64,000 bases of DNA from Fidelibacterota bacterium (GTDB lineage: Bacteria; Fidelibacterota; UBA8477; JABMPR01): assembly GCA_021734325.1 (NCBI GenBank), contig JAIPJF010000005.1, forward strand, positions 97,474 through 161,473, written 5' to 3'. Under the pieces are notes generated by a model that worked only from the letters and a program-made list of their open reading frames with translations, had not been told where the DNA came from and did no database searches. The position numbers were made by a program, and so were the translations under genes. Position 1 is the stretch's first letter, and every line of letters starts with the position of its first letter. Of the stretch, positions 41,465 through 51,369 are shown one piece after another.

Positions 41465-41850
41465 AAAAGGGTGGATCAGGCAGTCGCCTCGACACTTGTG
41501 TCAGGGAGGAAAGTCCGGACTCCACAGGACAAGTTGCCCATGTTTGCAGCATGGGACGCTGCCTCGGCGGTGATGGAAAGTGCCACAGAAAAGATACCGC
41601 CCCAACACTTGTGTCGGGGTAAGGGTGAAATCGTGAGGTAAGAGCTCACGTCCCGATTGGGCAACCGTTCGGGATGGCAAACCCCAGCTGGAGCAATTCC
41701 AAGCAGAAGAGAGTGGTTGTCCGCCACATCATTTTAAATGATACTCTTCGGGTAGGAAGCTAGTATTCAGATGAAAGTCTGAATCCAGATCAATGGCTGC
41801 CTCGTCCTCATGTAGGGCAAGACAGAATCCGGCTTACAGATCCACCCCTT
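41465..41850 (+). ncRNA. rnpB: RNase P RNA, class A-like
   Basis: GAGGAAAGTCCGGACTCC, GGGTAAGGGTGAAA-like core, ACAGAATCCGGCTTA; P1 pairing GGGTGGATC (41469-41477)/GATCCACCC (41839-41847). Confidence 0.96.
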
Positions 41851-41960
41851 TATATTCCCTGGTTAAGCGTCGCCTTGTCAACCGTAAGACGCTTTCCTAA
41901 ACAAGTCGATAACCAACAGGCAACACTTGTCATGTATAAGCAGTTTGTTTTTACAGTGAA

Positions 41961-43706
41961 TTGAAGCAGGGAGAGGTTTATACTATAGACCAGTCAATTA
42001 TGGAAAAAATATGGATCATTCAAGATAGTCCTCAAGAGGAAATAGAAGCATTAGCTAAACAGCTAGGTGTCTCAAAAATTGTTGCTGGTATGCTCTGGCG
42101 TAGAGAATTGAGAACCATAGAGGATGCTCGGAATTTTTTTAATCCCAGCGTTACCCTTCTTCATGACCCCTTCCTCATGCTGAATATGAGTACAGCGGTT
42201 TCAGGAATTCGGAACTGTCTGGATAAGCAAGAACCTATTATGGTCTATGGTGATTATGATGTTGATGGTACCACAGCTGCATCTTTGCTCCATCTTTTTC
42301 TCCAGTCTGTAGGCGCAAAATCAGAGTTTTATATTCCTGATCGTACCACAGAAGGGTACGGCGTCTCAACAAAGGGTATTGATTATGCATCAGAAGCAGG
42401 GGTTAAGCTGGTCATTACCTGCGATTGTGGCATTACTGCAATGGAACAGACCGATTATGCAAGAAAGTTAGGAATTGATATGATCATAACTGATCATCAC
42501 ATTCCTGACGAGAAATTGCCAGCAGCCCTTGCAATTTTGAACCCCAAACAAGAGGGTTGTGAATATCCCAATAAAAATCTATGTGGAGCAGGGGTTGCCT
42601 TCAAGCTGACTCAGGCTCTCAGTCAGAATCTCGGATTACCTGCTGAATATCCCTTGCAGTACCTGGATCTGGCAGCCATTGGAACAGCTGCAGACATTGT
42701 TCAGGTCACTGGTGAAAACAGGGTAATTGTCGGGGAGGGTCTCAATCTTATAAGTCAGGGGAGAAGACCAGGGATCAAAGCTCTCAAGCATGTTGCGGGG
42801 ATTACAAGAGATGAAGTAACTGTGGCGGATGTTCTCTTTGGTCTGGGTCCCAGGATCAACGCGGTTGGTCGTTTGGGGGACGCAATGCGAGCTGTTCGTC
42901 TCATGACGGCGGCTACAGAAGCTCAGGCGAAAAAACTTTCCGCAGTTCTCAATTCAGAGAACGAAGTAAGGAAAACGGTTGAATCTAAGATAAATGATGA
43001 AGCAGTCAGGATGGCGAACGCCAAATACGACCCAAGAGAAAAACGCTCACTTGTTCTCTACAAAGAAGGATGGCACCATGGTGTGATCGGGATCGTAGCC
43101 TCAAAGCTGAAAGAACGATATTATGTACCAACAGTTATTATTGCAATTAATGATGGTGTTGGGAAAGCATCAGCCAGGAGTATTAGCGGATTCGATCTGC
43201 ATGAAGCATTTTCAAAATGTGCTGATCTCTTGGTCAGTTTTGGCGGTCATATGATGGCTGCCGGCATGACCATCGCATCTGAAAATCTGGAGGCGTTTGA
43301 ACAACGATTTCAGGAAATTGCCATGGAACAGATCAGTGAGGAAATGATGCGTCCCCGACTAAAGATCGAGTCAATCATAGAATTTAGTGATATCAATACA
43401 CAACTGCTGGAAGCATTAAGAAGACTAGCTCCCTACGGTCCGGGGAATATGAGACCCCTCTTTTCCAGCCAAAATCTTGAGGTGGTAGGATACCCGAGAC
43501 CCAAGATCGTTGGACAGAACCATCTGAAATTTAAGGTTCGACAGGGTCGAACGGTTTTAGATGCGATAGGCTTTGGCCTGGCAGAACAACTGGAACTACT
43601 GTATGCAGGGAAACCCATAGAAATGGCTTATATTCTTGCCGAGAATGAGTGGCAGGGACGCAAATCCATACAACTTGAATTAAAAGACATTAGATTAATG
43701 AACTAG
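41961..43706 (+). CDS. recJ: Single-stranded-DNA-specific exonuclease (start may be 42000)
   Basis: VYGDYDVDGTTAASLL, ITDHHIPDEKLPAALAILNPKQ, GFDLHEAFSKCADLLVSFGGHMMAAGMTI. Confidence 0.96.
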   Translation: MKQGEVYTIDQSIMEKIWIIQDSPQEEIEALAKQLGVSKIVAGMLWRRELRTIEDARNFFNPSVTLLHDPFLMLNMSTAVSGIRNCLDKQEPIMVYGDYDVDGTTAASLLHLFLQSVGAKSEFYIPDRTTEGYGVSTKGIDYASEAGVKLVITCDCGITAMEQTDYARKLGIDMIITDHHIPDEKLPAALAILNPKQEGCEYPNKNLCGAGVAFKLTQALSQNLGLPAEYPLQYLDLAAIGTAADIVQVTGENRVIVGEGLNLISQGRRPGIKALKHVAGITRDEVTVADVLFGLGPRINAVGRLGDAMRAVRLMTAATEAQAKKLSAVLNSENEVRKTVESKINDEAVRMANAKYDPREKRSLVLYKEGWHHGVIGIVASKLKERYYVPTVIIAINDGVGKASARSISGFDLHEAFSKCADLLVSFGGHMMAAGMTIASENLEAFEQRFQEIAMEQISEEMMRPRLKIESIIEFSDINTQLLEALRRLAPYGPGNMRPLFSSQNLEVVGYPRPKIVGQNHLKFKVRQGRTVLDAIGFGLAEQLELLYAGKPIEMAYILAENEWQGRKSIQLELKDIRLMN

Positions 43707-43717
43707 GGGAAAATGAG

Positions 43718-44710
43718 ATGAGAAAAGCATATATCGACGCAATCGGCATGTATGTCCCACCTAAAGTGGTTACGAATAAAGATCTCGAAGCCATGATGGA
43801 AACCTCAGATGAATGGATTAGAGAAAGATCAGGTATCCAGGAGCGCCACCATGTTGATGGTGAATGTACAACAGATCTTGCACTGAAAGCTTCTCAGGAA
43901 GCGCTTGCAATAGCTGGGATGAATCCTGAGGACATCGAACATATCGTCTTTTCCACCATGGCAAATGACTATTTTGTTCCCGGTGGCGGCCCCATGATGA
44001 CCAGGCGATTGGGGATTCCAGGGACTCCGGCTGTCGATATCCGCATGGCGTGTTCAGGATATTTATACGGTCTGTCCATTTCGAAGGCATTTATTGAATC
44101 CGGAGCATACAATAATGTCCTGCTGATTACCTCTGAGGTGCAGTCAGTGGCTTTGGATTTTTCAACAGCTGGCCGTGATACGGCTGTATTATTTGGAGAT
44201 GGCGCTGCCGCCACGGTAATAAAGGCCACTGATGAGGAGAGAGGAATCCTCTCGGTAAAAACACATGCAGATGGGCGCTACGCTGAAGATCTCATGCTCA
44301 GAACCCCCTCCACGCTGGACAATCCATTTCTTACCAATGAATTACTGGATAAGGGCTATGGCCGGGTGGTCATGAACGGGCGAAGTGTATTCAAACATGC
44401 GATCACAAAATTCCCAGAAGTCATTGCAGAGGCTCTGGAGGCGGCGGGTGTAGAAAAAAAAGAAGTTAAATTGGTGGTTCCTCATCAGGCAAATTTGAGA
44501 ATTACGGAAGCAGTTGCCAATCGCCTGGATCTTGAATTGCATAAGGTTGTCTTCTCGAATATTCATAAATATGGGAACACGACCTCTGCTTCCATTCCGA
44601 TCGCCCTCTACGAAGCCCAGGCCGAGGGGAAAATTGAGCGTGGAGATATTATTGTTGTTGCCTCATTTGGTGCAGGATTCACCTGGGGTGCTTCAGTGAT
44701 AAAGTGGTAG
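43718..44710 (+). CDS. fabH: 3-oxoacyl-ACP synthase III family protein
   Basis: TSDEWIRERSGIQERHHV, DIRMACSGYLYGL active-site Cys, VPHQANLRI, NIHKYGNTTSASIP. Confidence 0.9.
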   Translation: MRKAYIDAIGMYVPPKVVTNKDLEAMMETSDEWIRERSGIQERHHVDGECTTDLALKASQEALAIAGMNPEDIEHIVFSTMANDYFVPGGGPMMTRRLGIPGTPAVDIRMACSGYLYGLSISKAFIESGAYNNVLLITSEVQSVALDFSTAGRDTAVLFGDGAAATVIKATDEERGILSVKTHADGRYAEDLMLRTPSTLDNPFLTNELLDKGYGRVVMNGRSVFKHAITKFPEVIAEALEAAGVEKKEVKLVVPHQANLRITEAVANRLDLELHKVVFSNIHKYGNTTSASIPIALYEAQAEGKIERGDIIVVASFGAGFTWGASVIKW

Positions 44711-44741
44711 TGATAGCAACCAATAGCATCGGGGGAAAGCA

Positions 44742-45890
44742 ATGAAACTGTATTTTCAGGAAGAACATTACATGCTTCAGGATATGGTGAGGGATTTTGC
44801 GATCAACGAAGTTGCACCACTCTCTGAAGCGCTTGATAAAGATGAGCGGTTTCCAATTGACCTGATCCCAAAATTGGCTGAACTGGGATTATTGGGTATT
44901 CCCTTCTCTGAAAAATATGGCGGGGCCGGAATGGACACGATGGCCTATACCCTCGTCATTGAAGAATTAGCCAAAGTGGATTCATCCGTCGCAATCACAG
45001 TCGCTGCCCACATTTCCTTGGGGACTTATCCCATTTATCTATTTGGGACGGAGCAACAGAAAGCTCAACATCTTCCAAAGCTGATCGCAGGGGAATATCT
45101 GGCTTGTTTCGGTTTGACAGAACCAGAAGCAGGTTCTGATGCTGGCGGAACGAAAACAAATGCCGTGCAAGATGGTGATGAATGGATCATCAATGGATCA
45201 AAAAACTTTATCACCAATGCAGGATACTCTGGCGTTTGTAATCTGACCGCTGTAACAGACCCTGATTTAAAACGTCCCAGTGGAATATCGGTTTTTATGG
45301 TCGATCCCAAAACCCCTGGCTTCATAATTGGTCCGCCTGAAAAGAAAATGGGATGGCGCGGTTCAGATACCCGAGCGCTGACCTTTGATAATATGCGTGT
45401 TCACAAGAGCGCGTTACTGGGAGAATTGAATGTAGGTTTTAAGCAGATGATGACAGCCCTGGTTGGAGGTCGGATCAGCGTGGCAGCACTGTCATTAGGC
45501 TTGGCAGAAGGCGCCCTGCAGGCTGCTTTAAAATATTCAGATGAACGAGAGGCTTTTGGTAAAAAGATACACGATTTTCAGGGGATTGGATTGCAGCTGG
45601 CAGATATCGCCACTGAAATTGAGGCAGCCCGCCATCTGGTTTATTATGCCAGCTACCTTAAGGATCAGGGAGAAAATGTGGTAAAAGCCGCAGCAATGGC
45701 TAAACTCAAAGCGTCTGAGGTGGCTGTCCGGGCAACTAATTTTGCCGTTCAGGTTCACGGCGGATATGGTTATATCAAAGAATTTCAGGTTGAACGGTTT
45801 TTCCGGGATGCCAAAGTCCTGACCATCGGCGAGGGAACATCAGAAGTTCAGAAACTTGTGATTTTGAAGCAGCTTTTAAAAGGGTTATAA
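44742..45890 (+). CDS. Short-chain acyl-CoA dehydrogenase
   Basis: CFGLTEPEAGSDAGGTKTNA, VHGGYGYIKEFQVERFFRDAKVLTIGEGTSEVQ. Confidence 0.96.
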   Translation: MKLYFQEEHYMLQDMVRDFAINEVAPLSEALDKDERFPIDLIPKLAELGLLGIPFSEKYGGAGMDTMAYTLVIEELAKVDSSVAITVAAHISLGTYPIYLFGTEQQKAQHLPKLIAGEYLACFGLTEPEAGSDAGGTKTNAVQDGDEWIINGSKNFITNAGYSGVCNLTAVTDPDLKRPSGISVFMVDPKTPGFIIGPPEKKMGWRGSDTRALTFDNMRVHKSALLGELNVGFKQMMTALVGGRISVAALSLGLAEGALQAALKYSDEREAFGKKIHDFQGIGLQLADIATEIEAARHLVYYASYLKDQGENVVKAAAMAKLKASEVAVRATNFAVQVHGGYGYIKEFQVERFFRDAKVLTIGEGTSEVQKLVILKQLLKGL

Positions 45891-45897
45891 TTACTAC

Positions 45898-48201
45898 ATG
45901 TTATCTCAATTAAAAAATAATGGTGACAACACCTCAAAATACAGGTTCTGGCTTCGAATTAGTCAGGTTACGCTTATTGCGATGTTGCTCGTTGTTGCAG
46001 CACTCTTTTTTCCAAAAGGGAAGATGTTCCAATTTGATTATAATGTAGATCAGATCACCACTGAAACCATCATAGCACCGTTTGATTTTGATATTTTAAA
46101 AACAGAGGAAGCTCTGGAACAGGATCGTATTGCTCGGGAGAAAGCCGTATTACCAGTATTTATTTGGGAGAATACAAGTCGAGATCTGGTAAATACCAGG
46201 CTCGATGAAATAAGATCACAACTGTCGTTCTGGTACCAGGCCGAGAAAGACCTGGCAGCAAATCGGGTTTACTGGCAGAGCATTTCCGATACACTTGTTT
46301 CGGATTCAATCGCATACCAGCTTCAAGAAGATTCCCTCACAGTTCATAATATCAGACTGGATCTTCAGGAGAGAGGTTTACACAATCTTGGTACCCCTCG
46401 CTGGACCTATTTTCTTGAGAAGGGACCATCAACTCGACGGCTTATCAATACGGTAAAACAAGCCTTACTCCCGCAGTATATGTTGGGAATTATTGGGGAG
46501 CTCCCCCCAGGGTTTCAATCAGATCAGATCACCATGATCATGAGGGGGAAAGAATCGACACGCAAGCCGACAGATTTTAGGAATTTGAATGAAGCCTGGG
46601 AGAGCGTCCAGAAAGTATTGGTATCCAATTACATACATGATGATCCCCGTTTGGTGCAATTGGCTGAAGACATTGCATCGGCTGTCATTGTTCCCAATAT
46701 TAACTATTCTGCCGAACTCACGGAAAATAGACTGGCAGAAGCACGCAACCTTGTCCCTATCAGTATTGGAAAAGTATTTAGAAACGAACGCATTGTAGAT
46801 GCTAATACACGCGTTACTCCTCAGATAAAACAAAAGTTAAAATCGCTGGAGAAGGAATACATTCGCAAAGGTTACGGACAGTCAGCGGCCAACAGACTGA
46901 TGACCTTTATGGGCAAAATATTTCTCTCAGCATTTCTGCTCTTTTTCTTTTTTGCCTATTTGCAGACCTACCGTAGTCAAATATATAATGACATTAAACT
47001 CATGGCATTGGTGAGTCTCATCTTCGTGATGCATCTTGGCCTGGCTCATTTTATTGTGTATGAATTGGGGTGGTCAGAGTTCTTTGTTCCCATGAGCATC
47101 GCTGCAATGATATTCACTGTAGTTTTCGATGGACGTATTGCATTCATCATTATGGTTACCCTGACCCTGCTGACAGGAATCATTCTAAGCAACAATATCC
47201 CCTTTATAGTTGCTAATCTGTTTGTTTCCTCATTGGCCATTTATTCTGTACGCAGACTCAGATCGCGTTCACAGATTCTTCTGAGTATTTTGGCGGTAAG
47301 CTTTGGCTATGTCTCAGTGATCGCAGTCTTTGAAATGATCAAATTCAGTAGCTGGGATTCTGTTATGGAACACATGCTGTTTGGTGCAGCAAACGGTTTT
47401 CTATCACCCCTGCTTGCATATGGTTTTCTAATGCTCATCGAAAGACTGTTTAAAATCACAACGAACCTCACCTTACTGGAATTGCTGGATTTTAACAATA
47501 AAGCGCTCAGTAATCTTGCGATGAAAGCTCCAGGAACATTTAAACATAGCATTGATGTGGGTAATCTGTCGCGAGCAGCAGCAGAAGCTGTGGGAGCGAA
47601 CTCACTGCTGGCGAGGGTCGGTGCTTATTATCACGATATTGGTAAAGCTGAAAAACCAGAATATTTTATTGAAAATCAACTCAGAGGAACCAATAAACAC
47701 GAGAAACTCTCTCCCCGCCTTAGCGCAACAGTCATTGTTGCCCATGTTAAAGATGGGCTCAAACTGGCCAATGAATATAAACTGCCCGCCATTGTTGCCG
47801 ATTTCATCCCCATGCATCATGGAAGAACAAGGGTTGAATATTTTTACCAGCAAGCCCTGGAGCGAGCAAAGGAGGAAGGTACAGAGATTAACGAGGCTGA
47901 TTTCAGATATCCCGGACCACGACCGAACACGAAAGAGACGGGGATACTAATGATAGCTGAAGCGCTTGAAGCCGCTTCTCGATCTGTAAAAAGTCCAACT
48001 CCTCAGCGCATCGAAACGCTTATGGATTCGATTATTGAGAGTAGAATTAAAAGTGGCGAGTTGATTAATTGTCCTCTCACTTTTAAGGATCTTGAAACCA
48101 TAAAAAGTGCCATGATGCCAGTCATATTGGGCAGTCTGCATGAACGTGTTGAATATCCCGGGCAGCGTGAAAAATTGCATATTCAGGATAATGAAGACTA
48201 G
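45898..48201 (+). CDS. 7TM HD-family phosphohydrolase (PgpH-like)
   Basis: N-terminal extracytoplasmic region, multi-TM block, APGTFKHSIDVGNLS...VGAYYHDIGKAEKPEYFIENQ HD domain. Confidence 0.93.
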   Translation: MLSQLKNNGDNTSKYRFWLRISQVTLIAMLLVVAALFFPKGKMFQFDYNVDQITTETIIAPFDFDILKTEEALEQDRIAREKAVLPVFIWENTSRDLVNTRLDEIRSQLSFWYQAEKDLAANRVYWQSISDTLVSDSIAYQLQEDSLTVHNIRLDLQERGLHNLGTPRWTYFLEKGPSTRRLINTVKQALLPQYMLGIIGELPPGFQSDQITMIMRGKESTRKPTDFRNLNEAWESVQKVLVSNYIHDDPRLVQLAEDIASAVIVPNINYSAELTENRLAEARNLVPISIGKVFRNERIVDANTRVTPQIKQKLKSLEKEYIRKGYGQSAANRLMTFMGKIFLSAFLLFFFFAYLQTYRSQIYNDIKLMALVSLIFVMHLGLAHFIVYELGWSEFFVPMSIAAMIFTVVFDGRIAFIIMVTLTLLTGIILSNNIPFIVANLFVSSLAIYSVRRLRSRSQILLSILAVSFGYVSVIAVFEMIKFSSWDSVMEHMLFGAANGFLSPLLAYGFLMLIERLFKITTNLTLLELLDFNNKALSNLAMKAPGTFKHSIDVGNLSRAAAEAVGANSLLARVGAYYHDIGKAEKPEYFIENQLRGTNKHEKLSPRLSATVIVAHVKDGLKLANEYKLPAIVADFIPMHHGRTRVEYFYQQALERAKEEGTEINEADFRYPGPRPNTKETGILMIAEALEAASRSVKSPTPQRIETLMDSIIESRIKSGELINCPLTFKDLETIKSAMMPVILGSLHERVEYPGQREKLHIQDNED

Positions 48202-48239
48202 AAAAACGATCACGTATTCAGGCAAGACTGAAGAAATTA

Positions 48240-48662
48240 ATGCAAATAGAAGTTTTTAATCCTGATCCTCTAGTAGATGTCAGCTTAATTAATTCAAGTA
48301 TTGAGCTGGTGTTTGCAGGTGAGAAGCATGAGCTGTCATTTGTTAATGTTATCTTTATGGGTCATGAAGAACTTCGCAAGTTGAAGCAGGAGTATTTCAA
48401 GCTGGACGTTTATACTGATGTCATTGCTTTTAATCTCAATGAACCGGGTAGGGCAATTGAAGGTGAAATATATTTATCTATGGATCAGATAAAATTAAAT
48501 GCAACTCAATATAAAACGGACCTTCATGCGGAGCTTTATCGTGTGTTAATTCACGGCTGTTTGCACTTGTGTGGACATGAAGATGATACAGACGCTTCAA
48601 AGCAGAAAATGACGAAACTGGAGGACCATTATTTGTCCATGCTAGATCTTTCCGGGATATAA
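48240..48662 (+). CDS. ybeY: rRNA maturation endonuclease
   Basis: TDVIAFNL, LIHGCLHLCGHEDD. Confidence 0.95.
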   Translation: MQIEVFNPDPLVDVSLINSSIELVFAGEKHELSFVNVIFMGHEELRKLKQEYFKLDVYTDVIAFNLNEPGRAIEGEIYLSMDQIKLNATQYKTDLHAELYRVLIHGCLHLCGHEDDTDASKQKMTKLEDHYLSMLDLSGI

Positions 48663-49961
48663 ATGGAATTGTCCGATATTTTGGAATCTCCCCTAATATG
48701 GGAGAGTATATTATTTCTGCTGCTATTGGCTACTTCAGCATTTTTTTCAGGATCTGAGACTGCCTTATTCAATTTAAAACGGCAGGATATCGAAAAATTA
48801 AAAAATGATCTGGCACCTTCATCCAGGCTTATTGTTCGGCTGTTGGCAACGCCCAAGCGGCTGCTGATAACAATTTTATCAGGAAATACAATTGTCAATG
48901 TCGCCCTGGCCTCAATGGCTGCTGTGATCACTGCAGGTATTGCGCAACGTAACGGATACAATCAGCTCGCAGCCCTGGCAGTTGAGACAGTTATACTCAC
49001 CATCATTCTGGTGATTCTGGGCGAAATAACACCAAAAGTTTTAGCCATGCGTCATTCACTTGGGTTTGCCTCAAGGATTGCAGGCAGCCTGACTTTTATC
49101 TTCAAACTATTCTCACCCATTGCCCAGATTGTTTATAATCTGGTTGAGAAAATGGTCGCTTTGATTGGCATCCATCCGGAAGAGAATTTTACTTCGGACG
49201 AAGAAATAAAGGAATTGGTTGAATTGGGCCAGGACCAGGGTGTGATCGGGGAAGAAGAAAAAGAGATGATACATTCTGTAATTGAATTTGGTGATACAAT
49301 GGCCAAAGAGATCATGATACCTCGCCCCGATGTCGTTATGTTCCATACCGAGATGACCAGCGATGAAGTGCTAAAAATAATTCGTCAATCAGGTTATTCA
49401 AAATACCCACTGTACCGGGATCAGATCGATTCGATAAAGGGGTATATCTTTATCAAAGATATCCTGCCTTATCTTCATAGTAGCTCGAAAAGAATCAATC
49501 TGGAACGATTGGCTCGCCGGGCGATGTTCGTTCCCGAACATCAACATGTGGATACTCTTTTAAGGGAGATGCAGCATCAAAAACAAAAACTTGCGATTGT
49601 AGTCGATGAATATGGCGGGTTTTCTGGCATGGTAGCAGTTGAGGATATCATTGAGGAAGTTTTAGGCGATTTGAAAGATGAACTTGACGATTCCAATACT
49701 GAAACGGAAATTAATAAAATTGGTAAAAACACATATCTCATTGCTGCAACAACCCATCTAGATGATGTAGCTGAGGAAATTGGTGTCGTCTTTCCTGAAG
49801 AACGTGATTATGATTCTATCGGTGGTTTTATTTATTTCAATTTGGGAAATATACCTGAACAGGGCGAAATGGTTCATCATGCAGGATTTGTGTTTGAAGT
49901 TGTCTCTGTAGAAAAAAATCGAATTGAAAAAGTTAAAATTACGAAAGACATTCCACGATAG
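48663..49961 (+). CDS. CNNM/CorC-type hemolysin family protein with CBS domains
   Basis: SGSETALFNLKR, LGEITPKVLAMRHS, VVDEYGGFSGMVAVEDIIEEVLGDLKDE. Confidence 0.95.
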   Translation: MELSDILESPLIWESILFLLLLATSAFFSGSETALFNLKRQDIEKLKNDLAPSSRLIVRLLATPKRLLITILSGNTIVNVALASMAAVITAGIAQRNGYNQLAALAVETVILTIILVILGEITPKVLAMRHSLGFASRIAGSLTFIFKLFSPIAQIVYNLVEKMVALIGIHPEENFTSDEEIKELVELGQDQGVIGEEEKEMIHSVIEFGDTMAKEIMIPRPDVVMFHTEMTSDEVLKIIRQSGYSKYPLYRDQIDSIKGYIFIKDILPYLHSSSKRINLERLARRAMFVPEHQHVDTLLREMQHQKQKLAIVVDEYGGFSGMVAVEDIIEEVLGDLKDELDDSNTETEINKIGKNTYLIAATTHLDDVAEEIGVVFPEERDYDSIGGFIYFNLGNIPEQGEMVHHAGFVFEVVSVEKNRIEKVKITKDIPR

Positions 49962-50768
49962 ATGACAAAATCAACAGAGACGACCGCTGAACAAGAAATT
50001 AAGAACCTCCAGAAAATTGTTGCTCAACTGAGGTCTCCTCAAGGCTGCCCCTGGGACAAAGCTCAAACACCGGAAAGCATGATTCCCTACCTGCTTGAAG
50101 AAGCCTATGAAGTTGTTGAAAGCATTGAGACAGGTACAGCAGTGGAACTGAAAACTGAGTTAGGCGACTTGCTTCTGAATATTGCGCTTCAAGCTCAAAT
50201 GGCCGAAGAAAAGCATAGTTTTAATCTTAGAGATGTGATCAGAACCATTAATGAAAAATTGATCAGACGACATCCCCATGTATTTGGTCCTGATATAAGC
50301 AAAACTCAACGCAAGAAAGATGCACACGAGAACTGGGAAAAATCCAAACAGACTGAAGGTCGCGAGAGTTGGATAGATGGAGTTCCCAAAAACCTGCCAG
50401 GTCTTATTAGAGCACAACGAATTCAGGAAAAAGCATCCCGCGTTGGTTTCGACTGGAATGATGTTTCACCAGCAATAGATAAATTCCATGAAGAGATCAA
50501 TGAACTTTCAGAAATGCACGCGGTTGGGGACGAAAGACGTATACGTGAAGAATTTGGTGATGTTCTGTTCAGTTTGGTGAACGTCGCACGATTGATGGGA
50601 ATCGATAGCGAAACAGCGATGCGGATCGCCGTTGACAAGTTTGATGCGAGGTTCAGAGCTCTGGAAGCCGTCTTTAAGGAAGAAAACAGAGATATTGAGG
50701 CAGCCAGTCTGGAAGAAATGGATGAAGTATGGGACCGGGTAAAGCATAAAGTCCAATTTCGAACCTGA
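49962..50768 (+). CDS. mazG: Nucleoside triphosphate pyrophosphohydrolase
   Basis: LRSPQGCPWDKAQTPESMIPYLLEEAYEVVE, RRHPHVFG, EEFGDVLFSLVNVARL. Confidence 0.96.
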   Translation: MTKSTETTAEQEIKNLQKIVAQLRSPQGCPWDKAQTPESMIPYLLEEAYEVVESIETGTAVELKTELGDLLLNIALQAQMAEEKHSFNLRDVIRTINEKLIRRHPHVFGPDISKTQRKKDAHENWEKSKQTEGRESWIDGVPKNLPGLIRAQRIQEKASRVGFDWNDVSPAIDKFHEEINELSEMHAVGDERRIREEFGDVLFSLVNVARLMGIDSETAMRIAVDKFDARFRALEAVFKEENRDIEAASLEEMDEVWDRVKHKVQFRT

Positions 50769-50914
50769 CGAGTTCAATAAAAAAGGCGGTATTTATTTTG
50801 ATAAAAACGGGTGCTAAATCTTGGGATGCAAAAGGGCATAAAATGCTTGGCATCACAACCATAAAACTATATTTTAATTGAGTTTTAATAAATTAGAAAT
50901 TCAGGAGGTGCCAC

Positions 50915-51274
50915 TTGGCCGGAAAAGAGATTAAAGGGAATCAGGGAATTAGGTATTCAGATGAGCAAAAAGCTGAGATGGCTCAGTTTATTGCAGATTT
51001 CAATGAAAAGAATAAACGCGGTGGCATGAAGGCAGCCAGTGACAAGTACGGTGTGTCAGTTGTGACCCTGAGTAATTGGGGTAAGACGCTTAAAGGTCCC
51101 AAAAAAGGTAAATCCAAAGCAAAGGCAAAGGCTCCAAAGGCTGTTAAAACTGCTGTTGTTAAAAGTCCTGTTGTAACAGATGACGCAGATGTAATATTAA
51201 GGAGACTGCAGGCTATACGCTCTGAGATCAGCGCACTGGAAAAAGAGTATAATACCCTAAAGAAAAAACTCTAA
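50915..51274 (+). CDS. HTH (transposase-like) + Lys/Ala-rich linker + coiled-coil protein (TTG start)
   Basis: AGGAGGTGCCACTTG start; YSDEQKAEMAQFIADFN...AASDKYGVSVVTLSNWGK, KGKSKAKAKAPKAVK, C-terminal coiled coil. Confidence 0.75.
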   Translation: MAGKEIKGNQGIRYSDEQKAEMAQFIADFNEKNKRGGMKAASDKYGVSVVTLSNWGKTLKGPKKGKSKAKAKAPKAVKTAVVKSPVVTDDADVILRRLQAIRSEISALEKEYNTLKKKL

Positions 51275-51306
51275 TTCAATCATTTAACGGCAGAGGTATT
51301 CTGTCG

Positions 51307-51347
51307 GAGAATTAAAAGGGTGAGATATTCTCACCCTTTTAATTCTC
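51307..51347. terminator. Bidirectional terminator between convergent genes
   Basis: 19-bp perfect arms GAGAATTAAAAGGGTGAGA-TAT-TCTCACCCTTTTAATTCTC. Confidence 0.9.
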
Positions 51348-51369
51348 AATTTCATGGACCTGGAGATTA

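Noticed and set aside
41476-41727. 83-aa minus-strand ORF
   Set aside because: Lies entirely inside rnpB and is explained by the RNA gene.
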